Assembly (NCBI RefSeq): GCF_028823635.1 | Contig: NZ_JAPEHU010000002.1 | Location: 434,001 to 498,000, forward strand | DNA from: Demequina sp. B12 | GTDB taxonomy: Bacteria; Actinomycetota; Actinomycetes; Actinomycetales; Demequinaceae | Reading direction: 5' to 3' | Length of the DNA: 64,000 bases | In this document: piece by piece, positions 1 through 8,766 of the stretch | How the letters are laid out: each line of letters opens with the position of its first letter | Numbering within the stretch: the stretch's first letter is position 1 | Translations under genes and position numbers: made by a program | The notes under the pieces: generated by a model | What the model was told of the DNA's origin: nothing | Seen by the model: only the letters and a program-made list of their open reading frames with translations | The model's database searches: none

Positions 1-1287
1 TTGCCGACGGTGCTGCGCGAGCGCGGGCTCAGTGGACGCGATGCGGCCTTCGCTACCGAGTTGACCTATGGCACTCTGCGCCTGGTGGGCCGCTACGACG
101 CGATCGTGAGCAAGGCGGCAAAGCGTTCGGCTCGGGACTTGGACGTGGAAGTGTTGGTGGCGTTGCGGTTGGGCGCCCATCAAGCTTTGGGGATGCGTGT
201 GCCTCCGCACGCGGCAGTCTCAGAGACGGTTGATCTGGTGCGCCTGCATCGGGGCAAGGGGGCAAGCGGCTTTGCGAACGCAGTGATGAGACGGATCGTG
301 GAGGCGGATCTCGACACGTGGCTCTCGCGCGTCGCGCCAGGAACGTCTCGCTCCTCACTTGGGGTCAAGCACTCCCATCCGGAGTGGATGGTGGGGGAGT
401 TGGACCGGGCGTTGATCGCTGATGGTCGTCCCGGTCAGCTGGAAGCGTTGCTTGAGGCTGACAATCAGCCTCCGGCTGTCACACTCGTGGCACGGCCGGG
501 ATTGGTGTCGCGTGACGCCGTCGCCCAGGACGCTCCTGGCGCCGTAGACGGCTCGTGGTCACCGTATGCTCTCATCCTTGAGTCAGGCGATCCGGGTGAC
601 ATTGCAGCGGTCGCACGGGGTGAAGCAGCCGTTCAAGACGAAGGTAGTCAGTTGGCTGCCTTGGCGCTGCTTCACGCCGACGCCGCCCTCAACAAGGACG
701 GGGGCCAACCGCCACAACGATGGCTCGACATGTGCGCCGGTCCCGGCGGCAAGGCAGCCCTCGTCGGTGCACAGGTCGCATTGGACGGCGGTGCGCTCGA
801 TGCACTGGAACTGCACCCGCATCGGGCCGGCCTGGTGAAGGACTCGGTTCGCGCTGTTCCTGAGGGCGTGGTCTCGGTGCACGCCGTCGATGCGCGCGCA
901 TGGGGTGAGCCCGCCAGCTATGACCGGATCATGGTGGACGCGCCTTGCACGGGTCTAGGGGCCCTTCGCCGCAGGCCGGAAGCCCGGTGGCGCCGGTCAC
1001 CACGGGACCTGGACGAACTCGTCGAGATTCAGACTCAACTTCTTGCGCAGGCACTTCGGCTGGTCACGCCAGGTGGTGCGGTCGCATATGTGACGTGTTC
1101 TCCGGTGGTTGCGGAGACGCGGGCAGTTGTCGAGGATGCCGGTGCGGTGCTGCTGGATACTCGCCTGGCTGTTGCAGCAGCGACCGGTACCGAGCCTGCG
1201 GACTGGGGTCAAGGACCCCATGTTCAGCTGTGGCCCCATGTTCACGCCACGGATGCGATGTTCATTCAGCTTCTGACAGTGGGCTAG
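1..1287 (+). CDS. rsmB: 16S rRNA (cytosine-C5)-methyltransferase RsmB, 5' end cut off by window
   Basis: Transfers a methyl group from S-adenosylmethionine to C5 of a 16S rRNA cytosine (position 967 in E. coli). The reading frame is open from base 1, and the NusB-like RNA-binding domain starts abruptly, so the true start lies upstream; 428 residues are visible. The SAM-binding motif DMCAGPGGKAA sits near residue 243. The two family cysteines are Cys316 in DAPCTGLG (product release) and Cys366 in YVTCSP (nucleophile). Between the NusB-like part (about 1-120) and the catalytic part lies an actinobacterial linker. It is followed 63 bases later by rpe on the same strand, a neighbour often seen in this phylum. 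Identity is firm; only the N-terminus is missing. Confidence 0.95.
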   Translation: MPTVLRERGLSGRDAAFATELTYGTLRLVGRYDAIVSKAAKRSARDLDVEVLVALRLGAHQALGMRVPPHAAVSETVDLVRLHRGKGASGFANAVMRRIVEADLDTWLSRVAPGTSRSSLGVKHSHPEWMVGELDRALIADGRPGQLEALLEADNQPPAVTLVARPGLVSRDAVAQDAPGAVDGSWSPYALILESGDPGDIAAVARGEAAVQDEGSQLAALALLHADAALNKDGGQPPQRWLDMCAGPGGKAALVGAQVALDGGALDALELHPHRAGLVKDSVRAVPEGVVSVHAVDARAWGEPASYDRIMVDAPCTGLGALRRRPEARWRRSPRDLDELVEIQTQLLAQALRLVTPGGAVAYVTCSPVVAETRAVVEDAGAVLLDTRLAVAAATGTEPADWGQGPHVQLWPHVHATDAMFIQLLTVG

Positions 1288-1350
1288 CGGACCTTCTGCC
1301 CGCGAAGAAATCCGGCGATCCGCAGGCCCGAGTCCAGTAGCCTCGTACCC

Positions 1351-2025
1351 ATGGGAATGCAGATATCTCCGTCAATCTTGTCGGCAGACTTCGCCAACTT
1401 GCAGGCAGAGGTGGCGCGCATCTCCACCGCCGACTGGGTCCACGTCGACGTCATGGACGGACACTTTGTTCCTAACCTCACGTTGGGACTACCCGTGGTG
1501 GAACGCATCGCCCAGGTCGCGCCCATGCCAGTCGACGCTCACCTGATGATCGAGAACCCAGATCATTGGGCTCCTCGATACGCGGAGGCCGGTGCCGCAT
1601 CGGTCACCTTCCACTATGAGGCTGCGTCCAACCCGCTGGCCATCGCTCAAGACCTGCGCGCCCTAGGCGCACGCGCGTCCGTGGCTTTGAAGCCGGGCAC
1701 CCCGGTCGACGCGGTGATTGACGACCTCAAGCACTTTGACATGGTGCTGGTCATGACAGTGGAACCAGGCTTTGGTGGCCAAGCTTTCATGCCCGACATG
1801 CTCCCAAAGGTCTCGGCTCTACGGGATGCAGCGCGTGCCGCAGATCTTGATCTGTGGATTCAGACCGACGGCGGAATCGCACGCGACACCATTGAGCAGA
1901 CTGCCGCTGCTGGCTGCGACGTGTTCGTCGCGGGCTCCGCTGTCTACGGTGCAGCCGACCCAGCGGCGGAGGTTGATGCGCTACGGCACCTCGCCGCGAG
2001 CGCGTCTGCGCATCCCTATGAGTGA
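1351..2025 (+). CDS. rpe: Ribulose-phosphate 3-epimerase
   Basis: Interconverts ribulose 5-phosphate and xylulose 5-phosphate in the pentose phosphate pathway, in the cytosol. The 224-residue length is normal for this TIM-barrel enzyme. Family motifs appear in order: [23 protein letters not shown] (metal and acid/base residues), [25 protein letters not shown] and the phosphate-binding VAGSAVYG near the C-terminus. The start at 1351 gives MGMQISPS; the second ATG at 1357 is an equally possible start. The stop codon overlaps the ribD start by eight bases, which suggests translational coupling and links ribulose phosphate supply to riboflavin synthesis, since RibB consumes ribulose 5-phosphate. 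Confidence 0.96.
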   Translation: MGMQISPSILSADFANLQAEVARISTADWVHVDVMDGHFVPNLTLGLPVVERIAQVAPMPVDAHLMIENPDHWAPRYAEAGAASVTFHYEAASNPLAIAQDLRALGARASVALKPGTPVDAVIDDLKHFDMVLVMTVEPGFGGQAFMPDMLPKVSALRDAARAADLDLWIQTDGGIARDTIEQTAAAGCDVFVAGSAVYGAADPAAEVDALRHLAASASAHPYE

Positions 2026-3067
2026 GACCACACCGGTGGTGACCTCCGGACGGGACGCGATGGACCGGGCAGTAGTGCTTGCGCAACGTGGCCCCGCGTA
2101 CGGGCCCAACCCCCAAGTGGGATGCGTCATCGTCTCCGGCGGCCAGGACCCTACGGCCGCAGGTGTGGTGGTGGGCGAAGGCTGGCATCGGGGCGCGGGC
2201 ACCGCTCACGCGGAGGTAGCGGCGTTGGCCGATGCCGTTGAGCGCGGCAACGATGTTCGCGGCGCCAGGGCTTACGTCACTTTGGAACCGTGCAACCACG
2301 TGGGACGTACGGGCCCCTGCGCTGACGCGCTGACCGCTGCCGGTATCGGTGACGTGGTCTACGCGGTCGCGGATCCGGGAGACGCCTCCAGCGGTGGTGC
2401 GGCAACGTTGCGTAGTCGGGGAATCGGCGCGGATTTGGTTGGGCACGACGGTGCCAAGCAACTCACGCGCCGCTGGCACCGCGCGATGTCGTTGCACCGG
2501 CCGTACGTGATTGCCAAGTGGGCGTCAACGCTCGACGGCCGAATGGCTGCAGCTGACGGAACCTCGTTTTGGATCACTGGAACGCAGGCACGAGAGCATG
2601 CTCACGGTGTCCGAGCAGTAGTGGACGCGATTGCTGTGGGCACCGGTACCGTCACCGCGGACAATCCAAGCCTGTCCGCGCGGCCTGGCGGTGTGGAACA
2701 GGGCCACCAGCCTCTGCGTGTGGTGGTGGGCCAACGGTCCACACCCGGCGCAGCGGTGTGGCGCGACTCGAATGCGATGCAGGCCTCCACCCACGATCCT
2801 GCTGAGGTCCTGGCGGAGTTGTGGGCGCGTGAGGTGAGGACAGTGGTGGTCGAGGGGGGACCCACCCTTCTGAGCGCGTTCTTTGCTGCCGGACTCGTGG
2901 ATGAGGTCAACGCTTACCTCGCGCCCGCCATCGTGGGCGCCGGTCCCACGTCTCTCGCGGACCTGGGAATCTCCACCATGGCGGATGCGTTACGGCTCCG
3001 GGATGTGACCTTCACGCCATTGGGCGCGGATATCCTGGTCACTGGGTTTTTGACGGAAGGAACCTGA
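2018..3067 (+). CDS. ribD: Bifunctional riboflavin biosynthesis deaminase/reductase RibD
   Basis: Catalyses deamination of the pyrimidine ring and then NADPH-dependent reduction of the ribose side chain, early steps from GTP to riboflavin. The frame is open further upstream, but the ATG at 2018 overlaps the end of rpe and begins a normal 349-residue protein. The deaminase domain (about 10-150) has the zinc site His64-Ala-Glu66 with Cys92 and Cys101 in [11 protein letters not shown]. The reductase domain (about 155-349) has [11 protein letters not shown] and VVEGGPTLL. The stop overlaps the ribE start as ATGA-type coupling (TGATG). I see no FMN riboswitch in front, so this operon is probably driven from upstream of rpe or rsmB. 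Confidence 0.95.
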   Translation: MSETTPVVTSGRDAMDRAVVLAQRGPAYGPNPQVGCVIVSGGQDPTAAGVVVGEGWHRGAGTAHAEVAALADAVERGNDVRGARAYVTLEPCNHVGRTGPCADALTAAGIGDVVYAVADPGDASSGGAATLRSRGIGADLVGHDGAKQLTRRWHRAMSLHRPYVIAKWASTLDGRMAAADGTSFWITGTQAREHAHGVRAVVDAIAVGTGTVTADNPSLSARPGGVEQGHQPLRVVVGQRSTPGAAVWRDSNAMQASTHDPAEVLAELWAREVRTVVVEGGPTLLSAFFAAGLVDEVNAYLAPAIVGAGPTSLADLGISTMADALRLRDVTFTPLGADILVTGFLTEGT

Positions 3068-3660
3068 TGTTTACGGGCATCGTTGAGACGGTCGGCACGG
3101 TCGAAGCTGTCTCGGACGCTGGCGCTCAGGCGCAGTTCACCATTCATACCGACGGTTTTGGCACCGACCTTGTTCATGGCGAGTCCATCGCTGTGAATGG
3201 CGTGTGCCTCACGGTCGCCAAGCACACGGGGGACACCTGGGTCGCTGACGTCATGAAGGTCACGTTGGAGACCACCTCGCTGGGTGGCTTGCAGGCAGGC
3301 GACCGGGTCAACATCGAGCGGGCGATGAAGGCTGACGGACGCCTGGGCGGTCACCTCATGCAGGGGCACGTCGATGGGCGTGCAACGTTGGTGGCCCGTG
3401 ACTCGCGGCCGGACTGGGACAATCTCACTTTCGAGCTACCGGACGACCTCCTGCGCTATGTGGTGCGCAAGGGATCCATTGCTCTCAATGGTGTGTCGTT
3501 GACGGTTGCGGAGCTCGAAGGTAATCGCGCGACGGTTTCTCTGATCCCCACGACTCTGTCCGACACCATCTTTGGCGAGGCCCAGGTGGGCGACATTGCG
3601 AATGTCGAGGTCGACGTCATCGGAAAGTACGTAGAGAAGATGCTGGGAGACCGCGCATGA
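3067..3660 (+). CDS. ribE: Riboflavin synthase alpha chain
   Basis: Dismutates two molecules of 6,7-dimethyl-8-ribityllumazine to riboflavin and the pyrimidinedione precursor. The 197-residue protein has the invariant N-terminus [10 protein letters not shown] and two tandem lumazine-binding barrels; the internal duplication shows as VNGVCLTV near residue 45 and LNGVSLTV near residue 141. Start and stop both overlap neighbours: one base with ribD and four bases (ATGA) with ribBA. Length and motifs are standard for the homotrimeric enzyme. In some nomenclatures this gene is called ribC. Confidence 0.95.
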   Translation: MFTGIVETVGTVEAVSDAGAQAQFTIHTDGFGTDLVHGESIAVNGVCLTVAKHTGDTWVADVMKVTLETTSLGGLQAGDRVNIERAMKADGRLGGHLMQGHVDGRATLVARDSRPDWDNLTFELPDDLLRYVVRKGSIALNGVSLTVAELEGNRATVSLIPTTLSDTIFGEAQVGDIANVEVDVIGKYVEKMLGDRA

Positions 3661-4916
3661 ACGCCGCCGCGGTGCTGACCGCTGAGGACGCGGTGCGCAT
3701 CGAGCAGGCGCTGGCGGATCTGCGCCAAGGCAAGCCGGTCCTGGTAGCCGACTCTCACCACCGGGAGAACGAGGCAGACTTCATCATGTCTGCTCAGACC
3801 GCCACGGTGGACTGGGTTGCATGGGGGATCCGCCACTCCAGTGGCTACTTGTGTGCACCGATGCCTGGGCCCAAGGCAGATGCGCTCCAGCTACCGCTGA
3901 TGGTGCCGAACAGCCAGGATCCGCGCCGCACGGCTTACACCGTGTCCGTTGACGCAGCTGAAGGTATCACCACTGGTATTTCCGCGGCTGACCGTCACCG
4001 TACGCTCCAAGTGCTGGCGAAGGCTGACGCCCACCCCGAGGATGTCATTCGCCCAGGCCATGTGTTGCCGTTGCGTGCAGTCGCTGGGGGAGTGCTGCAT
4101 CGGCCCGGCCACACGGAAGCCGCGGTCGACCTGTGCAGGCTCGCCGGTCTTGAGCCGGTGGGCGTGATCGCAGAAATGGTGAACGACGACGGCACCATGA
4201 TGCGTGCCGGTGACGCGAAAGCCATCGCACAGCGCGAGGGCTTGGTGTTCATGACCATCGAGGAACTCATCGCTTTCCGTCAGGACAGGGGAGACGAGGC
4301 ACCACCGGTCGAGCCTGCCCCTCATCGTGTGGTGGCGTTGGGTGAAGCACGCCTCCCCACCCGCCATGGCGTGCTGACGATTCGCGGGTTCCGGGACGCT
4401 CGCACCGGTGACGAGCACGTGGCGTTGACGGCACCCGTGCCGGAGGGAGGCACGCCCGTGGTGCGTGTGCACTCCGAGTGCCTCACCGGTGATGCCTTCG
4501 GTTCCTTGCGGTGCGACTGTGGCCCACAGCTCGACGCCGCTATCGCCCGGGTTGCTGCCGAGGGCGGAGCAGTGCTGTATTTGCGTGGTCACGAGGGCCG
4601 CGGGATTGGCATTGTGGCGAAGATCCAGGCCTACGCATTGCAAGATGCAGGCCGAGACACCGTAGACGCCAACACTGACCTGGGGCTTCCCATTGACCGA
4701 CGCGAATATGGTGCTGCGGCTGCAATGCTGAATGCTCTCGGTCTCCATGAGGTGCGCCTGATGACGAACAACCCCGCCAAGGTGGCTGCGCTTCAGGCAT
4801 CGGGTATTTCTGTGACGGAACGGGTTCCTCACCACTATGGCGAACACCCGGAAAATGCCGACTACTTGCGCACCAAGATTGAGCGCATGGGCCACTTGAC
4901 TGGAGGAGACGAATGA
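3657..4916 (+). CDS. ribBA: Bifunctional 3,4-dihydroxy-2-butanone-4-phosphate synthase / GTP cyclohydrolase II
   Basis: Makes both committed riboflavin precursors. The RibB half (about 1-210) converts ribulose 5-phosphate to dihydroxybutanone phosphate; it has RENEAD at 36-41, the metal-ligand histidine in GHTEAAVDL (His152), and IAEMVNDDG. The RibA half (about 225-419) opens the GTP ring; its zinc cysteines Cys275, Cys286 and Cys288 lie in SECLTGDAFGSLRCDCG, followed by GHEGRGIG. One oddity is the loop before RENEAD: it reads ADSHH, where the common form is DDED, and the following Gly is Ala. The core acidic residues are kept, so activity is likely. It overlaps ribE and ribH by four bases each. 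Confidence 0.94.
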   Translation: MNAAAVLTAEDAVRIEQALADLRQGKPVLVADSHHRENEADFIMSAQTATVDWVAWGIRHSSGYLCAPMPGPKADALQLPLMVPNSQDPRRTAYTVSVDAAEGITTGISAADRHRTLQVLAKADAHPEDVIRPGHVLPLRAVAGGVLHRPGHTEAAVDLCRLAGLEPVGVIAEMVNDDGTMMRAGDAKAIAQREGLVFMTIEELIAFRQDRGDEAPPVEPAPHRVVALGEARLPTRHGVLTIRGFRDARTGDEHVALTAPVPEGGTPVVRVHSECLTGDAFGSLRCDCGPQLDAAIARVAAEGGAVLYLRGHEGRGIGIVAKIQAYALQDAGRDTVDANTDLGLPIDRREYGAAAAMLNALGLHEVRLMTNNPAKVAALQASGISVTERVPHHYGEHPENADYLRTKIERMGHLTGGDE

Positions 4917-5383
4917 GCGGCGCTGGAGCACCTGTAATTGACGTTGACGGCCATGGCCTGACAGTCGAAATCGTCGCGAGCCTGTGGCACACCGAAATCA
5001 TGGACGGACTCGTGAACGGCGCTGTTGCGGCGGCTGAGAAGGCGGGCGCGGCCTATCGGGTGACGCGTGTCGCAGGCGCATTTGAACTCACCGTCGTCGC
5101 TGAGCATCTTGCCCGCCAGGGAGCCGATGCTGTGGTGGCCTTGGGCGTGGTGGTCCAGGGTGAAACTCCGCACTTTGAGTACGTGTGTTCTTCCGTGACG
5201 AATGGCCTCACCGAAGTGGCACGCCAGCACGCAGTTCCGGTGGGCTTTGGTGTGCTCACGGTCGACACGGTTGACCAGGCACTCAGCCGTGCAGGTCTTC
5301 CTGGGTCGAAGGAAGACAAGGGTGCGGAGTCGGTAGAAGCCGCTTTGGCCACTGCCCTGACCTTGCGTGACCTCGCGTCGTAA
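4913..5383 (+). CDS. ribH: 6,7-dimethyl-8-ribityllumazine synthase
   Basis: Condenses the pyrimidine product of RibD with dihydroxybutanone phosphate to make lumazine, the substrate of RibE; members usually form icosahedral shells. The 156-residue protein shows the family blocks IVASLWHTEIMDGL, the substrate loop GAFELTVVAE, ALGVVVQGETPHFEYV and FGVLTVDT. The ATG overlaps the ribBA stop (ATGA) and is preceded by a GGAGGAG ribosome-binding site at about 4902-4908. This is the last gene of the overlapping rpe-ribH run; 69 non-coding bases follow before hisE. Confidence 0.95.
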   Translation: MSGAGAPVIDVDGHGLTVEIVASLWHTEIMDGLVNGAVAAAEKAGAAYRVTRVAGAFELTVVAEHLARQGADAVVALGVVVQGETPHFEYVCSSVTNGLTEVARQHAVPVGFGVLTVDTVDQALSRAGLPGSKEDKGAESVEAALATALTLRDLAS

Positions 5384-5452
5384 CGAGTCGTGAGGACACG
5401 GCACGGTGTGTGGTGTCCGGTGAGGCGCGCCTGATCCCACTAGGCTGGGCGC

Positions 5453-5716
5453 GTGAAGACCTTCGACGAACTCTTTGTTGAACTGTCCGCCCGCGTTGCT
5501 GAGCGTCCTGAGGGCTCTGGCACGGTTGCGATGATCGACAAGGGCGTCCATTCGATCGGCAAGAAGCTGGTCGAGGAAGCCGCCGAGTCGTGGATGGCTG
5601 CCGAGTTTCAGTCCAAGGAAGACGCTGCTGAGGAGATCTCGCAGTTGCTTTACTGGGCTCAGGTCATGATGGTCGCCAAGGGTCTCACCCTTGATGACGT
5701 CTACCGCAATCTTTAA
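5453..5716 (+). CDS. hisE: Phosphoribosyl-ATP pyrophosphatase
   Basis: Hydrolyses phosphoribosyl-ATP to phosphoribosyl-AMP, the second step of histidine synthesis. The 87-residue all-alpha protein starts with GTG ([14 protein letters not shown]). It has the MazG-like metal site in [15 protein letters not shown] and EEISQLLYW, where the glutamates and aspartate coordinate magnesium. Its stop is eight bases before hisG, an arrangement (hisE-hisG) seen in many Actinomycetota. A 69-base gap separates it from ribH, so it could have its own promoter, although I see no strong one. Confidence 0.94.
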   Translation: MKTFDELFVELSARVAERPEGSGTVAMIDKGVHSIGKKLVEEAAESWMAAEFQSKEDAAEEISQLLYWAQVMMVAKGLTLDDVYRNL

Positions 5717-5724
5717 GGAGCGCC

Positions 5725-6567
5725 GTGCTGCGTATTGCTGTTCCCAATAAGGGGTCGTTGTCCGAACCTGCCGCTCAGCTGTTGAAGGAAGCGGGCTACA
5801 AGCAGCGCCGGGACTCTCGCGAGTTGGTGCTCGCGGATCCCCGCAATGACGTCGAGTTCTTCTTCCTGCGGCCGCGCGACGTCGCGGTGTACGTGGGCTC
5901 GGGCACCGTCGACGCCGGTATCACCGGCCGTGACCTGCTGCTCGACTCCGGCGCGGACGCCGTCGAGCACCTGGAACTTGGCTTTGGTGGGTCCACGTTC
6001 CGCTATGCCGCGCCCGCCGGCGAGATCTCGTCGATTGAGGCCCTCCACGGCAAGCGTGTGGCCACCAGCTATCCCCGTCTGGTGAAGCACCACCTCAAGT
6101 CTTTTGGTGTGGAGTCCACCGTGGTGCGCCTTGATGGTGCCGTCGAGTCGTCTGTGCGACTTGGTGTGGCCGATGCTGTTGCGGATGTGGTGTCCACAGG
6201 CACCACGTTGCGAGCGGCAGGGTTGGAGATCTTCGGCGACCCCATCTTGAAGTCGGAAGCGATCCTGATTCGCCGGCCTGACACTGCGGATGAAGACATT
6301 GCGGTCCTGACAGGCCGTTTGCGTGGTGTCCTGATGGCTCGCCAGTACGTGCTCATCGACTATGACGTGCCGTCGGAACACCTGGAGGCCTCCGTGGCAG
6401 TTTGCCCGGGATTCGAGGCGCCCACAGTCACGCCGCTGCACGGCAAGGACTGGCACGCCGTGCGTGTCATGGTGCCCCGTTCGGAGATGAACCAGGTGAT
6501 GGACCGGGTGTACGCCGCTGGTGGCCGTGCCATCCTCAGCACTGAACTGCTCGCAGTCCGGATCTAA
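5725..6567 (+). CDS. hisG: ATP phosphoribosyltransferase, long form
   Basis: Catalyses the first committed step of histidine synthesis, joining ATP and PRPP. At 280 residues it is the long HisG form: catalytic halves with [16 protein letters not shown] and the PRPP loop [14 protein letters not shown], then a C-terminal regulatory domain (about 210-280, ending in [15 protein letters not shown]) that binds histidine for feedback inhibition. HisZ is therefore not needed. The GTG start at 5725 is preceded by AAGGAG at 5715-5720. The stop is one base before the pafB start, so the histidine genes and pafBC are probably co-transcribed. Confidence 0.95.
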   Translation: MLRIAVPNKGSLSEPAAQLLKEAGYKQRRDSRELVLADPRNDVEFFFLRPRDVAVYVGSGTVDAGITGRDLLLDSGADAVEHLELGFGGSTFRYAAPAGEISSIEALHGKRVATSYPRLVKHHLKSFGVESTVVRLDGAVESSVRLGVADAVADVVSTGTTLRAAGLEIFGDPILKSEAILIRRPDTADEDIAVLTGRLRGVLMARQYVLIDYDVPSEHLEASVAVCPGFEAPTVTPLHGKDWHAVRVMVPRSEMNQVMDRVYAAGGRAILSTELLAVRI

Positions 6568-6568
6568 G

Positions 6569-7570
6569 GTGGCGAAGGTCACCCCTGAGGAACGGCTCCT
6601 CAACCTCATCATCGCTTTGATGCATGCTGGCGTTCGCATGACGAAGGACGACATTCGTGCGCGCGTTGCTGGATATGAAGCCGAAGACTCTGCGTGGGAT
6701 GACGAGACCGCGAAGCGCCGCAAGGCCACGTTTGAACGCATGTTTGAACGCGACAAAGATGCGCTTCGCAAGCTGGGTGTTCCTGTCGTCACGGTGCGCT
6801 CTCACGCTCACGGCGACGACATCGGCTATCGGATCGATCCCGACCAGGCCACATTGCCGCCTATCGATTTCACGCCGGCGGAGTCCGCGGTGATAGCGCT
6901 GGCCGCTGACTACTGGCGCGGTGCCGCATTGGGAGTGGATGCGTCTCAGGCATGGGTCAAGGCCGCGTCGCACGTCCCGCATGGTGAGGTCGCGGAGTTG
7001 CCGTTTGCCACGCTGTCTACCCATTTGACCGATGCGACCGCGACCTTGGTGGAAGCTGTCCAGCAACGCCAGGTGGTGAGCTTCGAATACGCGTCGGCTT
7101 CGTCGGGAGACCGACGTCGCCGTGTGGAGCCGTGGCGTATTCAGATTCGTGGTGGCGTGGACTACCTGGTGGGGTTTGACCAAGACCGCCAAGCCAAGCG
7201 GACCTTTCGCCTCAGTCGCGTCCTGGGGAATGTGAAACTTGAAGGCGATCCCGAGGCGTACACCATCCCGGAGTCCGGAGAAACTGAACGCGACTCGGCG
7301 CAGGACGAGCCAAAGATCGCAACCCTGGTGGTGAAGCCCGAGGCCGCGCATGAGCTGCGTCGGCGTGCGGTCGCCAGTACGCCGACAGCAGGGGGAGACC
7401 TCATTGAGGTCTCTTACTTCCACCGTGAGGATGTGCGTGAGCGTGTGCTGGCGCTAGGCGGTGCGGTCACCGTGGTGACGCCTGAAGACCTCGCGGCCGA
7501 GGTTGTGGAGTACGCGCAGGCGGCCCTGACCATCGGATCCAGTGCTGAGGAGGCGGACGGTGGCCGGTGA
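6569..7570 (+). CDS. pafB: WYL-domain transcriptional regulator PafB
   Basis: PafB and PafC form a DNA-damage-responsive transcription activator in mycobacteria, acting independently of LexA/RecA. The protein has an N-terminal winged-helix region (about 1-90), a WYL domain (about 165-235, with RVEPWRIQ and DYLVGFD in place of the canonical WYL triplet) and a C-terminal WCX extension. The frame is open upstream of 6569, but the GTG at 6569 directly follows the hisG stop and begins the conserved VAKVTPEERLLNLI, so I use it (333 residues). It overlaps pafC by 11 bases. No pafA, prcAB, mpa, dop or pup gene is in this window, unlike in Mycobacterium. Confidence 0.88.
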   Translation: MAKVTPEERLLNLIIALMHAGVRMTKDDIRARVAGYEAEDSAWDDETAKRRKATFERMFERDKDALRKLGVPVVTVRSHAHGDDIGYRIDPDQATLPPIDFTPAESAVIALAADYWRGAALGVDASQAWVKAASHVPHGEVAELPFATLSTHLTDATATLVEAVQQRQVVSFEYASASSGDRRRRVEPWRIQIRGGVDYLVGFDQDRQAKRTFRLSRVLGNVKLEGDPEAYTIPESGETERDSAQDEPKIATLVVKPEAAHELRRRAVASTPTAGGDLIEVSYFHREDVRERVLALGGAVTVVTPEDLAAEVVEYAQAALTIGSSAEEADGGR

Positions 7571-8480
7571 CAAGGCAGTAGGGAGGGTCACCCGCCTGCT
7601 GGGACTCGTCGAATACCTTGAGTTGCATGGGCCCACGTCCTTCGCGGACTTGGGTGCGCACTTCGGTGTGTCCGCGGCACAGATCAAGGACGACCTGTAC
7701 CTGTTGTGGGTGTCGGGCCGTCCGGGGTACTCCCATGAAGACCTGGTGGACTTTGATGCTTCCGCATTCGAGGCCGGCGTTGCGGACCTGACGGAAGCTC
7801 AGGGCCTGCGCCAGGTGCGTTACTCCGCCCGAGAGGCAGCCGCGCTCGTGGGTGCCCTATCCGCGCTCGACGCGACGGGGGCTGCACCTGCGGCAACGAG
7901 GACGGTGGTCGAGAAACTGACGGCCGCACTGGGCGGTTCGTCGGTGGAGATTGTTGACAGCGCCACGGTTGCTCCGGAAGTGAGGGGAGCCATCGATGAA
8001 GCGATCAGCGCGAGGTCGACGCTCGAACTGACGTACGTCGACGCCCAGGAGAGGCAAAGCGTCCGGACCGTGGAGCCACACCGCCTGGTCGTCATTGACG
8101 GGGCCGGGTATCTCGAGTGTTTCTGCCACCGAGCCCAGGACTACCGGATGTTGCGGCTTGAGCGCATCGTGTCGGTGCAGCCCGGCGGCGGCCACGGCAC
8201 TCATGAACCGGCGGACCGGCTGGGATTCACGGTCGACCAAGGATGGGTGGGAACCGTGACGCTTGCTCGTGCTGGTCAATGGGCGGTTGAGGAACTTCCC
8301 GGTGTTGAGCTGCACACTTCAGGAGAGCTGGTGACAGCCCGGTTCCATGTGGCCAACGCCGATTGGATCGCAGGGCGGCTGCTTGCCGTCGCTCCACACT
8401 TGCGTTCCGTGGGCCCTGCCGCACTTCACGATGCCGTCGTGCGGCGAGCGCAAGCCGTGATCGACGCACACTCGGTCTAG
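7560..8480 (+). CDS. pafC: WYL-domain transcriptional regulator PafC
   Basis: Partner of PafB in the heterodimeric DNA-damage regulator. The 306-residue protein has an N-terminal helix-turn-helix (GRVTRLLGLVEYLELHG, HFGVSAAQIKDDLYLLW) and a WYL domain around 155-215 (RTVEPHRLVVIDGAGYLEC), then the WCX region. A GTG at 7542 is in frame, but the GTG at 7560 has a GAGGAGG ribosome-binding site ending six bases upstream and is preferred. It overlaps pafB by 11 bases and is followed after 37 bases by tatA. The pafBC-tatAC order is a classic actinobacterial arrangement. Confidence 0.88.
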   Translation: MAGDKAVGRVTRLLGLVEYLELHGPTSFADLGAHFGVSAAQIKDDLYLLWVSGRPGYSHEDLVDFDASAFEAGVADLTEAQGLRQVRYSAREAAALVGALSALDATGAAPAATRTVVEKLTAALGGSSVEIVDSATVAPEVRGAIDEAISARSTLELTYVDAQERQSVRTVEPHRLVVIDGAGYLECFCHRAQDYRMLRLERIVSVQPGGGHGTHEPADRLGFTVDQGWVGTVTLARAGQWAVEELPGVELHTSGELVTARFHVANADWIAGRLLAVAPHLRSVGPAALHDAVVRRAQAVIDAHSV

Positions 8481-8517
8481 ACTGGAACACTGACGTTCAC
8501 TCCCGGAAGGAACCGTG

Positions 8518-8766
8518 ATGGGTTACCGCGAAATCATCATCATCGCCATTGTGGTGATCCTGCTCTTTGGTGCACCCAAGCTTCCTGAACTGGCTCGCAG
8601 CCTGGGCAAGTCCATGAAGATCCTGAAGGAAGAAACCAAGTCGCTGAGCGACTCGGACAAGAAGGACGCCGCTACGGACGACAAGGGAACAACGAACGCC
8701 AGTTCTGCGGACGGCGGCGAAGGCTCCGCCGAGTCCTCGAGCGACGACGACAAGCGTGGCAAGTAA
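8518..8766 (+). CDS. tatA: Sec-independent protein translocase subunit TatA
   Basis: Forms the size-variable pore of the twin-arginine translocase in the cytoplasmic membrane. The 82-residue protein has one N-terminal membrane helix (about 4-20, rich in Ile/Val), the FGAPKLPELARSLGKSM hinge and amphipathic helix, then a charged, disordered Ser/Asp/Lys tail. A GTG at 8515 is in frame, but the ATG at 8518 lies seven bases after GGAAGG (8505-8510) and fits better. It overlaps tatC by 11 bases. No tatB is nearby; actinobacterial tatB is usually elsewhere. Confidence 0.93.
   Translation: MGYREIIIIAIVVILLFGAPKLPELARSLGKSMKILKEETKSLSDSDKKDAATDDKGTTNASSADGGEGSAESSSDDDKRGK

Noticed and set aside
1772-2017. 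Upstream extension of ribD over rpe
   Set aside because: Low-complexity shadow of rpe; the family N-terminus begins at 2018.
1960-2080. FMN riboswitch before the riboflavin genes
   Set aside because: ribD overlaps rpe and there is no non-coding space or RFN-like sequence.
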